NCBI GenBank assembly: GCA_900466005.1
Contig: UEGQ01000004.1
Span: 186,001-250,000, forward strand
DNA from: Hyphomicrobiales bacterium
GTDB lineage: Bacteria > Pseudomonadota > Alphaproteobacteria > Rhizobiales > Rhizobiaceae
Reading direction: 5' to 3'
Length of the DNA: 64,000 bases
Shown here: in pieces, positions 17,408 to 25,280 of the stretch
Layout: every line of letters starts with the position of its first letter
Position numbering within the stretch: the first letter of the stretch is position 1
Position numbers and translations under genes: made by a program
The notes under the pieces: model-generated
Seen by the model: only the letters and a program-made list of their open reading frames with translations
What the model was told of the DNA's origin: nothing
Database searches by the model: none

Positions 17408-18925
17408 TCAGTTCTTGACCGTGTCCTCGAGGAAGAAGCGGCCGAGCGGGTTCTGGTCGAAGTTCTCGATCGTCTTGCGCGAGACGTTGATGTAGGGGCT
17501 GTAGTAGAGATCGATCCAGTGGACGTCGTCCTTGGCCATCTTCTGGATGTCGATATACATCTGTTCGCGCTTGGTCGGATCCATTTCGAGCCGCGCGGCG
17601 GCGACCAGATCCTTCACCTTGTCGTTCTTGTAGCGCGTCATGTAGTTCATGTTGGTGTCGTGGCCGAGAACGAAGGTCGTCTTCTGGTCGGGATCGAGGA
17701 TGTCGTTGGTCCAGTACATGACGGAAAGGTCGTAGTCGCCGGCGACGAGCATGTCCCAGGTCTGGCTCGGATCCATCTTCTGCAGATTGACGGTGATCCC
17801 GGCTTCGAGCAGCTGCTGCTGCAGGAGAACGGCGATCTGCTCATCGACTTCGCTGCCGGCATTGACCAGATAGTTGAGCGTCAGGCCACTGACACCGGCC
17901 GAAGCGAGCAGTTCCTTCGCTTTCCCCGGATCATGGGGTCGCTGAAGGTTGTCCGCATAATGATAGAGGGCGCCCTCGGGGATGTAGGAATTGGCAACTT
18001 TGCCGTAGCCAAAGGTGACGGCGTCGACGACCGCCTTCTTGTCGATCGCGTAATCGAGGGCTTCACGGACTTCCTTTTTCGCGAGGTCACCGTGCTCGTG
18101 GTTGATGAGGAGATGATCCTCGCGCGTCGAGGTGTCGAGGTGGACGGTGAGGTTCGGATCCTTCTGCAGCTCCGCCACCCGCGAGAAGGGCACGAAGATC
18201 GCAGCATCGAGCTGCCCGGCCTGGACGTTGAGCATGCGCGTGTTGTCGTCGGGCACCGAGATCCATTCCACGCCGTCGAGCGATACGCGGTCGGCCTGCC
18301 AGAAATACGGGTTCTTCTCCAGGATCACGCGATCGCCGCGACGCCATTCCTTGACGATGAAGGCACCGGAAGACGCGGTCGGAAGCTCGCCGAAGGCCTC
18401 TTCGCCTGCTTCGACAGCCTTTTTCGAGAGGACCGAGACATTCGGCAGGGCGAGTGAGGACAGGAAGGGTACCGACGGCGTCTTGAGTTTCACGACCAGG
18501 GTGCGCTCGTCTGCGGCCTCTGCCGTGTCTACGACCTTGTAGGAATCGCTCCAGAGCGAGCCTTCGTTGTCGCGGATGCGCAGAAGCGAGAAGGCGGCGT
18601 CCTCCGCGGTCACCGGCGAACCGTCCGAGAATTTCGCGTCGCGGATCTTGAACGTGTAGGTCAGGCCGTCATCGGAAATCGTCCAGCTCTCGGCCAGACC
18701 CGGCTCCAGTTTCGTACCGGTCTTGTCGACCCGGATCAGGACGTCGAAAACGTTGGAAAACACCCAGTTGTCGACGTTCTGGGCGCTCTTGATAGGGTCG
18801 AAGGTGGTCGAATCCTCGCGTCGGCCGATGGTCAGCACGCCGGCGGCCTCCGCCAGGCTCACACCTGCCGAAATCGACGTCATGACGGCGACGAGGCCGA
18901 CTTTCATCCAGTGTTTCGTTCTCAT
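17408..18925 (-). CDS. Peptide/opine-type ABC solute-binding protein (SBP family 5)
   Basis: This 505-residue periplasmic binding protein is of the OppA/DppA class. The start at 18925 gives the Sec signal MRTKHWMKVGLVAVMTSISAGVSLAEA and has AAGGGG nine bases upstream. The frame extends nine codons further into the preceding gene's end and was not used. Family features include TFDPIKSAQNVDNWVFSNVFDVLIR and LEPGLAESWTISDDGLTYTFKIRD. It is the last gene of the pip1-oppB-oppC-oppDF unit, which probably starts under the LuxR-solo promoter. In related plant-responsive loci the binding protein imports the inducing plant compound; that is inference here. Confidence 0.92.
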   Translation of the reverse strand: MRTKHWMKVGLVAVMTSISAGVSLAEAAGVLTIGRREDSTTFDPIKSAQNVDNWVFSNVFDVLIRVDKTGTKLEPGLAESWTISDDGLTYTFKIRDAKFSDGSPVTAEDAAFSLLRIRDNEGSLWSDSYKVVDTAEAADERTLVVKLKTPSVPFLSSLALPNVSVLSKKAVEAGEEAFGELPTASSGAFIVKEWRRGDRVILEKNPYFWQADRVSLDGVEWISVPDDNTRMLNVQAGQLDAAIFVPFSRVAELQKDPNLTVHLDTSTREDHLLINHEHGDLAKKEVREALDYAIDKKAVVDAVTFGYGKVANSYIPEGALYHYADNLQRPHDPGKAKELLASAGVSGLTLNYLVNAGSEVDEQIAVLLQQQLLEAGITVNLQKMDPSQTWDMLVAGDYDLSVMYWTNDILDPDQKTTFVLGHDTNMNYMTRYKNDKVKDLVAAARLEMDPTKREQMYIDIQKMAKDDVHWIDLYYSPYINVSRKTIENFDQNPLGRFFLEDTVKN

Positions 18926-18948
18926 TCCGTGTTCCCCTTGTTGGTTGT

Positions 18949-20637
18949 TCATGCGGCTGGGTTTGTGATCGAGGCGCCGGGCGAAGACGGCGCCAGAAGC
19001 GTCTTGTCCGGATTGATGTCGGGAACCGCGCCGATCAGCGCGGCGGTATAGGGCTTTGCGGGGTGGGCGAAGACGTCGGCTGAGCGGCCTTCCTCGACGA
19101 TTTCGCCGTGATACATGACGACGACCCTCTCACAGAGATTGCGCACGATCGCGAGGTCGTGGGCGATGAAGAGCAGCGTCAGCTTCATCCTCTCCTTGAG
19201 CTCCGCGAAGAGATCGACGATCTGCTTCTGGATGGTGACGTCGAGGGCGGCCACACATTCGTCGGCGATGACGAGACGCGGGTTGACGGCGAGAGCCCGC
19301 GCGATCCCCACCCGCTGGCACTGGCCGCCACTCATGCTGCGCGGCTTGCGGTTCGCAAACGCCGGGCCGAGGTGCACGAGGTCGAGCAACTCGTCGATGC
19401 GTCGCGGAATGTCTGCCGGAGCCGTGCCGTGCACCTTCAGGACCTCGCCCAGCGTCTGGGCGACGGTCAGCCGGGGATTGAGGGAGTTGAACGGATCCTG
19501 GAAGACCATCGCCGTTTCGCGCCGCAGTCTTGCGATCGTCGGGCGAGGCTGCAGGGCGAGGTCCATTCCGTCGAAGGTGATATGGCCGGACGAGATCGGA
19601 GTAAGTCCGAGGATCGCCCGCGCCAGCGTACTCTTACCGCTGCCCGACTCGCCGACGATGCCGATGCTCTCGCCCGGCATCACCTGGAGGCTGACACCCT
19701 TCACGGCACTGACCGTTCTCGCCCCGGCACGAAGGAAGGCGCCGCCCGTGACGAAGCGCACGTGCAGGTCGTCGATTTCCAGGATCGGACGCGGCTTGAC
19801 CGGCGAGGGCGTTTCAGTCCTCGCGACGGCGGCATGCTCCTCGACCGGCAGCGAGGGGTGGCTTGCGATCAGTTCCTGCGTGTAGGCGTGCACCGGCCTC
19901 GACAGGATCGTCCGCTTCGGCCCCACCTCGAGCAGGCGGCCGTTCCGCATCACGGCGATACGGTCGCACGTCTGGGCGACGATGCCGAGGTCATGGGTAA
20001 TCAGAATGACGGAAAGGCCGAAGCGGTCGCGCAGGTCGAGAAGCAGCTGCAGGATCTGCGCCTGGATGGTGACGTCGAGTGCGGTGGTCGGCTCGTCGGC
20101 GATCAAGATCTTCGGCCGGCAGGAAAGGGCAGCGGCGATCATCGCACGTTGGCGCATGCCGCCGGAGAATTCGTGCGGGTAGTTGTCGTACTGGCGCACG
20201 GGATCCGGAAAGCCGACCTGTGCCAGCAATTCGATTGCCGCCGCACGCGCCTGCGCGGCGTCGAGCCGCTGATGAAAGCGAATGCCTTCGGCAATCTGGT
20301 GTCCGATCTTCATGACCGGGTCGAGGTGACTGGTCGGGTTCTGGAAGATCATCCCGATCTCACGGCCCCGAACCTGCAGCAGTTCGGTGGCAGTGAGCTT
20401 CGTCAGGTCTTGGCCTTCGTAGATCAGCGATCCGCCGTCGATCGAGAGTTTGGCGGAGGGCAGCAGCCCCATGACGGCACGGCAGAGCAGGCTCTTGCCG
20501 GAACCGCTTTCTCCGACGAGGCCGAGAATTTCGCCCCTGCCGAGATCGAGGGAAACCTTGTCGATGAGGGGTGTCGTGCCGGCTTCGCCGCGAAGTCCGA
20601 CGGCCAGATCGCGGATGGAAAGGAGAGGTCCGGTCAT
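18949..20637 (-). CDS. Fused OppD-OppF type ABC ATPase (two nucleotide-binding domains)
   Basis: This 562-residue protein joins two complete ATPase domains. Domain 1 has Walker A GESGSGKS near 40 and [18 protein letters not shown]; its signature is the variant FSGGMRQRA. Domain 2 starts near 285 ([17 protein letters not shown]) with Walker [10 protein letters not shown], signature [15 protein letters not shown] and Walker [13 protein letters not shown]. Note DEC where DEP is usual. The oligopeptide C-terminal extension ([16 protein letters not shown]) is present. The start overlaps the OppC stop by 4 bp. It drives the peptide/amine importer of the LuxR-solo locus. Confidence 0.92.
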   Translation of the reverse strand: MTGPLLSIRDLAVGLRGEAGTTPLIDKVSLDLGRGEILGLVGESGSGKSLLCRAVMGLLPSAKLSIDGGSLIYEGQDLTKLTATELLQVRGREIGMIFQNPTSHLDPVMKIGHQIAEGIRFHQRLDAAQARAAAIELLAQVGFPDPVRQYDNYPHEFSGGMRQRAMIAAALSCRPKILIADEPTTALDVTIQAQILQLLLDLRDRFGLSVILITHDLGIVAQTCDRIAVMRNGRLLEVGPKRTILSRPVHAYTQELIASHPSLPVEEHAAVARTETPSPVKPRPILEIDDLHVRFVTGGAFLRAGARTVSAVKGVSLQVMPGESIGIVGESGSGKSTLARAILGLTPISSGHITFDGMDLALQPRPTIARLRRETAMVFQDPFNSLNPRLTVAQTLGEVLKVHGTAPADIPRRIDELLDLVHLGPAFANRKPRSMSGGQCQRVGIARALAVNPRLVIADECVAALDVTIQKQIVDLFAELKERMKLTLLFIAHDLAIVRNLCERVVVMYHGEIVEEGRSADVFAHPAKPYTAALIGAVPDINPDKTLLAPSSPGASITNPAA

Positions 20638-21488
20638 TCGTGCACTCCAAGGAGGTCGCCCAGGGCATCACCAAGCAGGCTGAAGGCGAAGGCGAGCGTT
20701 ACAATGGAGAGCCCGGGGAAGAGCGTGATCCACCAGGCGGTCGTGACGAAGGGCTGGCCTTCGGCAACCATGATGCCCCATTCGGCGGTCGGCGGCTGGA
20801 CGCCGAGACCGAGATAGCTGATTGCGGCGCCGCTCAGGAGGACGAGGACTGCGTCCGACATGACGAAGACCAGCGAGCCGGCGAGCGCATTCGGCAGAAG
20901 GTGACGGAACATGATGCGGAGCCGGCCGAAACCGAGGCTTACGGCCGCCATCGCATAGTCGCTATGCTTCAGCACGAGGATCTGCGCCCGCACCAGCCGA
21001 GCGTAGGAAACCCAGCCGACGATCGCCATGGCGATGTAGAAGCTTCCGAGACCCGGCCCGAGAACGGCGATGATCGACAGCATCAGCACCAGAAACGGGA
21101 AGGCGAGAATGATGTCGACCACACGCATGAAGATGCTGTCGACAAGGCCGCCTGCGAAGCCGGCGATGGTTCCGAGAAGCGTTCCGATGACGAACGGAAA
21201 GGCGACGCCCAGGAAGGCGATCTGCAGGTCGATACGCGTTCCCCAGACGATCCGCGAGAGGATATCCCTTCCGAAATTGTCGGTGCCGAGGGGGTGGGCG
21301 AGCGACGGCGGCTGCAGGCGCTCACCGGCAGCCTGAAGAATGGGATCGTAAGGTGCAATGAGCGGGGCGAGCAGCGCGATGAGCAGGAACGATCCGAGAA
21401 GCGCCAGGCCGATCGTCAGCGACGGATGGCGGCGAACCAGGACAAACGGCGCGCGGGCGAGGAGGTTGTCTGAATGCGCGCTGCTCAC
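20634..21488 (-). CDS. Peptide-type ABC permease, OppC/DppC
   Basis: This 284-residue permease has a short N-terminal segment, a first helix at about 25-48 (PSLTIGLALLGSFLLIALLAPL), then the conserved HPLGTDNFGRDILSRIVWGTRIDL block typical of OppC. Five further helices follow, with a coupling loop near SDYAMAAVSLGFGRLRIMFRHLLPN. It overlaps both neighbours by 4 bp (oppB stop and oppDF start), so the subunits are made in step. Confidence 0.92.
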   Translation of the reverse strand: MSSAHSDNLLARAPFVLVRRHPSLTIGLALLGSFLLIALLAPLIAPYDPILQAAGERLQPPSLAHPLGTDNFGRDILSRIVWGTRIDLQIAFLGVAFPFVIGTLLGTIAGFAGGLVDSIFMRVVDIILAFPFLVLMLSIIAVLGPGLGSFYIAMAIVGWVSYARLVRAQILVLKHSDYAMAAVSLGFGRLRIMFRHLLPNALAGSLVFVMSDAVLVLLSGAAISYLGLGVQPPTAEWGIMVAEGQPFVTTAWWITLFPGLSIVTLAFAFSLLGDALGDLLGVHE

Positions 21489-22423
21489 AGTTTCACCCTC
21501 GGATCGGCGGCGACGGTCGCAATGTCCGCCAGGAAGTTGACGAGAACCGTCGCGCAGGCGAACACCATGGCGACGCCCTGCACGACCATGTAGTCTCGCG
21601 AGAAGATCGCCCGCACGAGCAACTGCCCCATGCCGGGAAGGGCAAAGACACTCTCGACCACGACCGTGCCGCCGATCAGCCAGCCGGTGTTGACGGCCAG
21701 AAGATTGATCGTCGGGACCAGCGAATTCGGCAGCACGTGTCTCCAGAAGACCACGTTTTCCGGCATGCCCCGGGCACGAGCAGCGGTCGCGACGTCGGAC
21801 TTCAGCCCTTCCACCATCGCGGCCCTGAGACTGCGCGTGACGACGGCCGAGAGCGAGAGAGCCACGGTGAGGCTCGGCAGGGCAAGGTGGGCGAGCTTTT
21901 CGCCGAAGCCTTGCCCGTAGCCCGACACCGGCAGGAGATCGAGCTTCACGCTGAAGAGGATCATGAGCATCAGTCCCAGCCAGAAGGATGGAAAGCCGAT
22001 GCCCATGGTCGAGACCAGTCTCACCGCATGGTCGGCGAGCCGGCCGCGTCGCCTGGCGGCGATCGCGGCCATCGGCACGGCGATCAGGACCGACAGGACG
22101 ACGCTCGTGACGACCAGCATCAGGGTCGGCTCGATCCGCGTGACGATCAGTTTCAGCACGTCGATCTTGTAGAGGATCGACTTGCCCATTTCCCCCTGAG
22201 CCAGGTTCTGCAGGAAGTAGAAATACTGCAGCCAGATCGGCTCATCGAGGCCGTACTGCGCGCGGATCTTCGCGATCGCCGCGGGCGTGGCCTTGGTGCC
22301 GAGGATCACGCGCGCCGGATCACCCGGGATCATCCGGACCAGAACGAAGGTTATGAGACTGATCCCGAACAGGACGGGCAGGAACTGGAGGGGACGGTAG
22401 AGAACAAATCTGTAGCGATGCAT
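21485..22423 (-). CDS. Peptide-type ABC permease, OppB/DppB
   Basis: This 312-residue permease starts MHRYRFVLYRPLQFLPVLFGISLITFVLVRMIPGDPARVILG, the hallmark N terminus of OppB with the PGDP motif. Six helices are present, and the coupling loop lies around GLKSDVATAARARGMPENVVFWRHVLPN. The gene begins 46 bp after the stop of the first iminopeptidase-like gene on the same strand. That suggests a shared transcript from the luxR-side promoter. Confidence 0.92.
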   Translation of the reverse strand: MHRYRFVLYRPLQFLPVLFGISLITFVLVRMIPGDPARVILGTKATPAAIAKIRAQYGLDEPIWLQYFYFLQNLAQGEMGKSILYKIDVLKLIVTRIEPTLMLVVTSVVLSVLIAVPMAAIAARRRGRLADHAVRLVSTMGIGFPSFWLGLMLMILFSVKLDLLPVSGYGQGFGEKLAHLALPSLTVALSLSAVVTRSLRAAMVEGLKSDVATAARARGMPENVVFWRHVLPNSLVPTINLLAVNTGWLIGGTVVVESVFALPGMGQLLVRAIFSRDYMVVQGVAMVFACATVLVNFLADIATVAADPRVKL

Positions 22424-22469
22424 GGTCGGCCGATCGTCCTCTAGGCTGCGCTGTCTGTGTGAACGGGCA

Positions 22470-23360
22470 TCAGTTGATCCTGTGGCGCGCCAGGAAGCCC
22501 GTCAGCGCAGGGTAATAGTCTGCTGGGTTTTCGTAGAAGGGCATGTGACTGGCGTTGCGCAAGACGTGGATCTCTGCATTCCGCAGCGCGCCCTTCATCC
22601 GCATCGCGCAGGCGGGCGTCAGTTCGTCGTGTTCGCCGACCGTGATGAGGACCGGCACGTCGATCTTCGGCAGATCGGGCATCCTGTTCCAGTCTTTCAG
22701 ATTGCCGGTGTAGAGAAACTCGTTCGGCCCCTGCATGGTGGTGTAGGGTCCCATGTTCCAGTCGGAGAGCGAGCGGCGGACGGGTGCGGGCCACTCGGGC
22801 AGCCGGCAGACGTGTCGATAGTTGAGGAGGGTGATCGCCGCCATGTATTCCGGATGGTCCGTCGTACCCTGCGCCTCGTGCTTCTGCATCATCGCGACCG
22901 TTTCCGAACCGAGCGCACTTCGCAGCCTCTCCAGTTCGAGCGCCAGATGCGGCATGTCGGCGACGGTATCCTCGAGGATCAGCGTCCCGATGTTCTGCGG
23001 GTAGGTCAACGCGTAGTCGATCGCAAGCCAGCCACCCCAGGAGTGGCCGAGCAGATGCACCCTGCCGAGCCCCATGACGCGTCGGACCGTTTCCGTTTCT
23101 TCGACATAGCGCCCGATGGTCCAGAGGGACGGGTCGGTCGGCCGGTCGGAGGCGCCGGTGCCGAGCTGGTCGAAGGCGACGACGCGGTATCCATGATCGA
23201 CGAGGCAGGAATGCGCTTCGCGGAGGTAATCGCAGGCCAACCCCGGTCCACCGTTCAGGCAGAAGACCGTTTCATCGCCCTGCCCGAAGCTGTAGGCGAC
23301 GACCCGGAAGCCGTCGACCTCGATTTCGACACGGTCGTCCGGGGCGATCTCACGCCACAT
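22470..23360 (-). CDS. Alpha/beta hydrolase, proline iminopeptidase family (pip1)
   Basis: This 296-residue cytoplasmic hydrolase is of the S33 family. The oxyanion/entry motif NGGPG is at 36-40, DQLGTGAS at 64-71 and the nucleophile S107 in GHSWGG (105-110). The acid is probably the Asp of GEHDELTP (about 243) and the His lies in NASHMPFYE (about 271). The family removes N-terminal proline or opens related amides and lactones. GGAGGAAGCGTGA fixes ATG 23360. It diverges from the LuxR-solo gene. Pip genes next to LuxR solos are a known hallmark of plant-associated regulators such as XccR, OryR and PipR. Confidence 0.9.
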   Translation of the reverse strand: MWREIAPDDRVEIEVDGFRVVAYSFGQGDETVFCLNGGPGLACDYLREAHSCLVDHGYRVVAFDQLGTGASDRPTDPSLWTIGRYVEETETVRRVMGLGRVHLLGHSWGGWLAIDYALTYPQNIGTLILEDTVADMPHLALELERLRSALGSETVAMMQKHEAQGTTDHPEYMAAITLLNYRHVCRLPEWPAPVRRSLSDWNMGPYTTMQGPNEFLYTGNLKDWNRMPDLPKIDVPVLITVGEHDELTPACAMRMKGALRNAEIHVLRNASHMPFYENPADYYPALTGFLARHRIN

Positions 23361-23438
23361 TCACGCTTCCTCCATCAGGATTTGCCTTGACCAAAAAATA
23401 TGCATGGCTAATTTTTAGCGTATTGTCCCGTCCGCACC

Positions 23439-23458
23439 AGCTATAAGAAGTGATAGGG
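23439..23458. promoter_or_regulatory. lux-box-like element, copy 1 (luxR/pip1 divergent promoter)
   Basis: The core CTATAAGAAGTGATAG (23441-23456) has a 20-bp frame fitting the lux-box plan CT-N12-AG with CTAT...ATAG ends. Read leftward, its centre is about 34 bp from a -10-like TAAAAA near 23411-23417, the class II LuxR activation geometry for pip1-opp. It ends 26 bp before the luxR ATG, so it may also set luxR autoregulation. A near copy lies at 24253-24272. Confidence 0.65.
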
Positions 23459-23484
23459 GTGTCGACGTCTTGCCGGAGGGTGTC

Positions 23485-24267
23485 ATGCTCGAGGAAATCA
23501 ACACGATCGGCCGACGTTTCGACGCCCGGGACACTCTGGACGGACGCATAGACGAGGCGTTCGTCACGATGCAGCGTCTCGGTTTCGACGCGCTGATCTA
23601 CGACTACACGCCGGGCGCCCTCGACATCGGCGGGCAGATGATGCTGCCGTCGCTGCTGAAGCTGCGCAATGTCTGCGACGAGATGCATGACTGCTGGTAC
23701 GGACAGCAGTATTTCCGCATTGATCCGGTTCAGCGGCTGGCCATGCAGACCTCTGTCCCCTTTTTCTGGAACTACGATCCCGACGCCGAAACGAAGATAA
23801 GGCGCTTCCTGACGGAAGAGACCAAGCCGGTGAGCGACTTCCTGCACGACCATGGCATGACGGCGGGCGTGACCGTTCCCATTCACATGCCGCGAGGCGA
23901 TTACGCGACGGTGACGGGGATACGCCACGGCGCAAGACGGGATTTCGAGCGAGACGCCATGCGTGCCATCGCGGATTTCAGCCTGTTGGCACAGGTCTTT
24001 CACGAGGCCGCCTACACACTTTTCGATCGCGACGTGCTGAACGCATCCCGCATCCGGCTCACCGAGCGGGAACGCGAATGCCTGCGCTACTCCTCGCACG
24101 GCCTCTCCGCGAAGGAGATATCGAGGATCATCGACCGCTCCGTCCCGACGGTCGTCATGCACCTGAACGCAGCGGCGAAGAAGCTCGGCGCGAAGAATCG
24201 GACCCAGGCCGTCGTGCGCGCCGCGCAGTACCGGCTGCTCGACGGCGACGTGCCCTATAAGTTGTGA
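23485..24267 (+). CDS. LuxR solo of the plant-associated (OryR/XccR/PsoR/NesR/PipR) class
   Basis: This 260-residue regulator starts at ATG 23485 after GGAGGG; a TTG at 23470 is less likely. The N-terminal autoinducer-binding domain spans about 15-165 and the LuxR helix-turn-helix 192-255 (LTERERECLRYSSHGLSAKEIS). Against TraR numbering, D70-P71, W85 and G113 are kept (here D80-P81, W95, G128). The two acyl-homoserine-lactone contacts W57 and Y61 are Met (M67) and Trp (W71). This W57M/Y61W pair marks the plant-associated LuxR solos, which sense plant-derived compounds rather than AHLs. No luxI gene is in the window. It is flanked by two hydrolase genes and an importer, as in PipR-type loci. 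Confidence 0.92.
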   Translation: MLEEINTIGRRFDARDTLDGRIDEAFVTMQRLGFDALIYDYTPGALDIGGQMMLPSLLKLRNVCDEMHDCWYGQQYFRIDPVQRLAMQTSVPFFWNYDPDAETKIRRFLTEETKPVSDFLHDHGMTAGVTVPIHMPRGDYATVTGIRHGARRDFERDAMRAIADFSLLAQVFHEAAYTLFDRDVLNASRIRLTERERECLRYSSHGLSAKEISRIIDRSVPTVVMHLNAAAKKLGAKNRTQAVVRAAQYRLLDGDVPYKL

Positions 24268-24272
24268 TAGGT
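24253..24272. promoter_or_regulatory. lux-box-like element, copy 2 (pip2 promoter)
   Basis: The core CTATAAGTTGTGATAG (24255-24270) differs from copy 1 only at the two central bases (TT for AA). It overlaps the stop codon of the LuxR-solo gene and lies about 61 bp before the pip2 ATG. A TATGGT -10 candidate (24295-24300) is about 35 bp from its centre, again class II spacing. Read in reverse, the 20-mer resembles the canonical lux box pattern ACCTGT-N8-ACAGGT. Confidence 0.65.
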
Positions 24273-24332
24273 GCACCGTCGCCAATCCGGCCGATATGGT
24301 TGTCTCCTTGAATCTGACCCAAGGAGATCTTC

Positions 24333-25235
24333 ATGCCTGACATCGCATCGCGCGAGGGTTTTTCGACGTTCGGGGCGTATCGGACCTGGTATCGCGTCAC
24401 AGGAAACCTGCAGTCCGAAAGAATGCCGCTGGTGGTCGCGCATGGAGGACCCGGCTGCACGCACGACTACGTCGATTCCTTCAAGGGGATCACCGAGATC
24501 GATGGGCGCGCCGTCATCCATTACGACCAGCTCGGCAACGGCAATTCCACGCGCCTGCCCGAAAAGGGCGAGGATTTCTGGACCGTCTCTCTCTTTCTGG
24601 AGGAGCTCGACTGCCTGTTGAGGCATCTCGGCATTCAGGACCGCTATGCTTTTCTTGGCCAGTCGTGGGGCGGCATGCTTGGCGCCGAGCATGCCGTGCG
24701 CCGGCCTGGGGGACTGAAGGCGCTCGTCATCGCGAATTCGCCCGCCAACATGAAGACCTGGGTGGCGGAGGCGAACCGGCTCAGGGAGGACCTGCCGGCC
24801 GAGGTGCAGGCGACGCTGCTGCGCCATGAGCAGGCCGGCACCATCACCGATCCGGAATATGTGGCAGCCTCGCGGGTGTTCTATGACCGTCACGTCTGCC
24901 GCGTTGTTCCCTGGCCGGAGGAGGTGGCGCGCACCTTCGCGATCATGGACGAGGACAATACCGTCTATCGCAACATGAACGGCCCGACCGAGTTCCATGT
25001 GATCGGCACCATGAAGGACTGGACGATCGAGGACAGGCTGCCGTCGATTGCTGCCCCGACATTGCTGATCTCGGGCCGTTTCGACGAGGCGACACCGAAG
25101 GTCGTCCGGCCATATGTCGAGCGCGTTCCGGGATGTCGCTGGGTCGTGTTCGAACAATCGAGCCACATGCCGCATGTGGAAGAAAGAGCCAGGTGCCTTG
25201 CCGTCGTCTCGGACTTCCTGATGGAGCATGACTGA
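24333..25235 (+). CDS. Alpha/beta hydrolase, proline iminopeptidase family (pip2)
   Basis: This 300-residue S33-type hydrolase has [10 protein letters not shown] at about 37-46, DQLGNGNS near 65 and the nucleophile S111 in GQSWGG (109-114). A late Asp lies in SGRFDEATP and the His in [15 protein letters not shown] seven bases before ATG 24333 supports the start. It is a diverged paralogue of pip1 at the other side of the LuxR solo: the motifs match but most other positions differ, so the two enzymes may act on different substrates or on successive steps. It ends 45 bp before the convergent GGDEF-EAL gene. Confidence 0.9.
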   Translation: MPDIASREGFSTFGAYRTWYRVTGNLQSERMPLVVAHGGPGCTHDYVDSFKGITEIDGRAVIHYDQLGNGNSTRLPEKGEDFWTVSLFLEELDCLLRHLGIQDRYAFLGQSWGGMLGAEHAVRRPGGLKALVIANSPANMKTWVAEANRLREDLPAEVQATLLRHEQAGTITDPEYVAASRVFYDRHVCRVVPWPEEVARTFAIMDEDNTVYRNMNGPTEFHVIGTMKDWTIEDRLPSIAAPTLLISGRFDEATPKVVRPYVERVPGCRWVVFEQSSHMPHVEERARCLAVVSDFLMEHD

Positions 25236-25280
25236 CGGTCGGGGGGAGCGGTCAGCTTCGCCGGCACGACCGCTTATTCG

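Noticed and set aside
19108..20817. A 569-residue plus-strand frame opposite the fused ATPase gene.
   Set aside because: It is antisense to a gene with intact Walker motifs in both domains and has the Asp/Arg/His-rich composition of GC-driven antisense frames.
23407..23419. GCTAA-TTT-TTAGC inverted repeat as a second operator in the luxR/pip1 gap.
   Set aside because: It coincides with the expected -10 region of the leftward promoter and is too short and AT-rich to separate from chance; only the duplicated lux-box-like motif is reported.
25249..25274. AGCGGTC...GACCGCT arms between pip2 and the GGDEF-EAL gene as a terminator.
   Set aside because: Seven-bp arms with a long loop and no T-tract are too weak to call.
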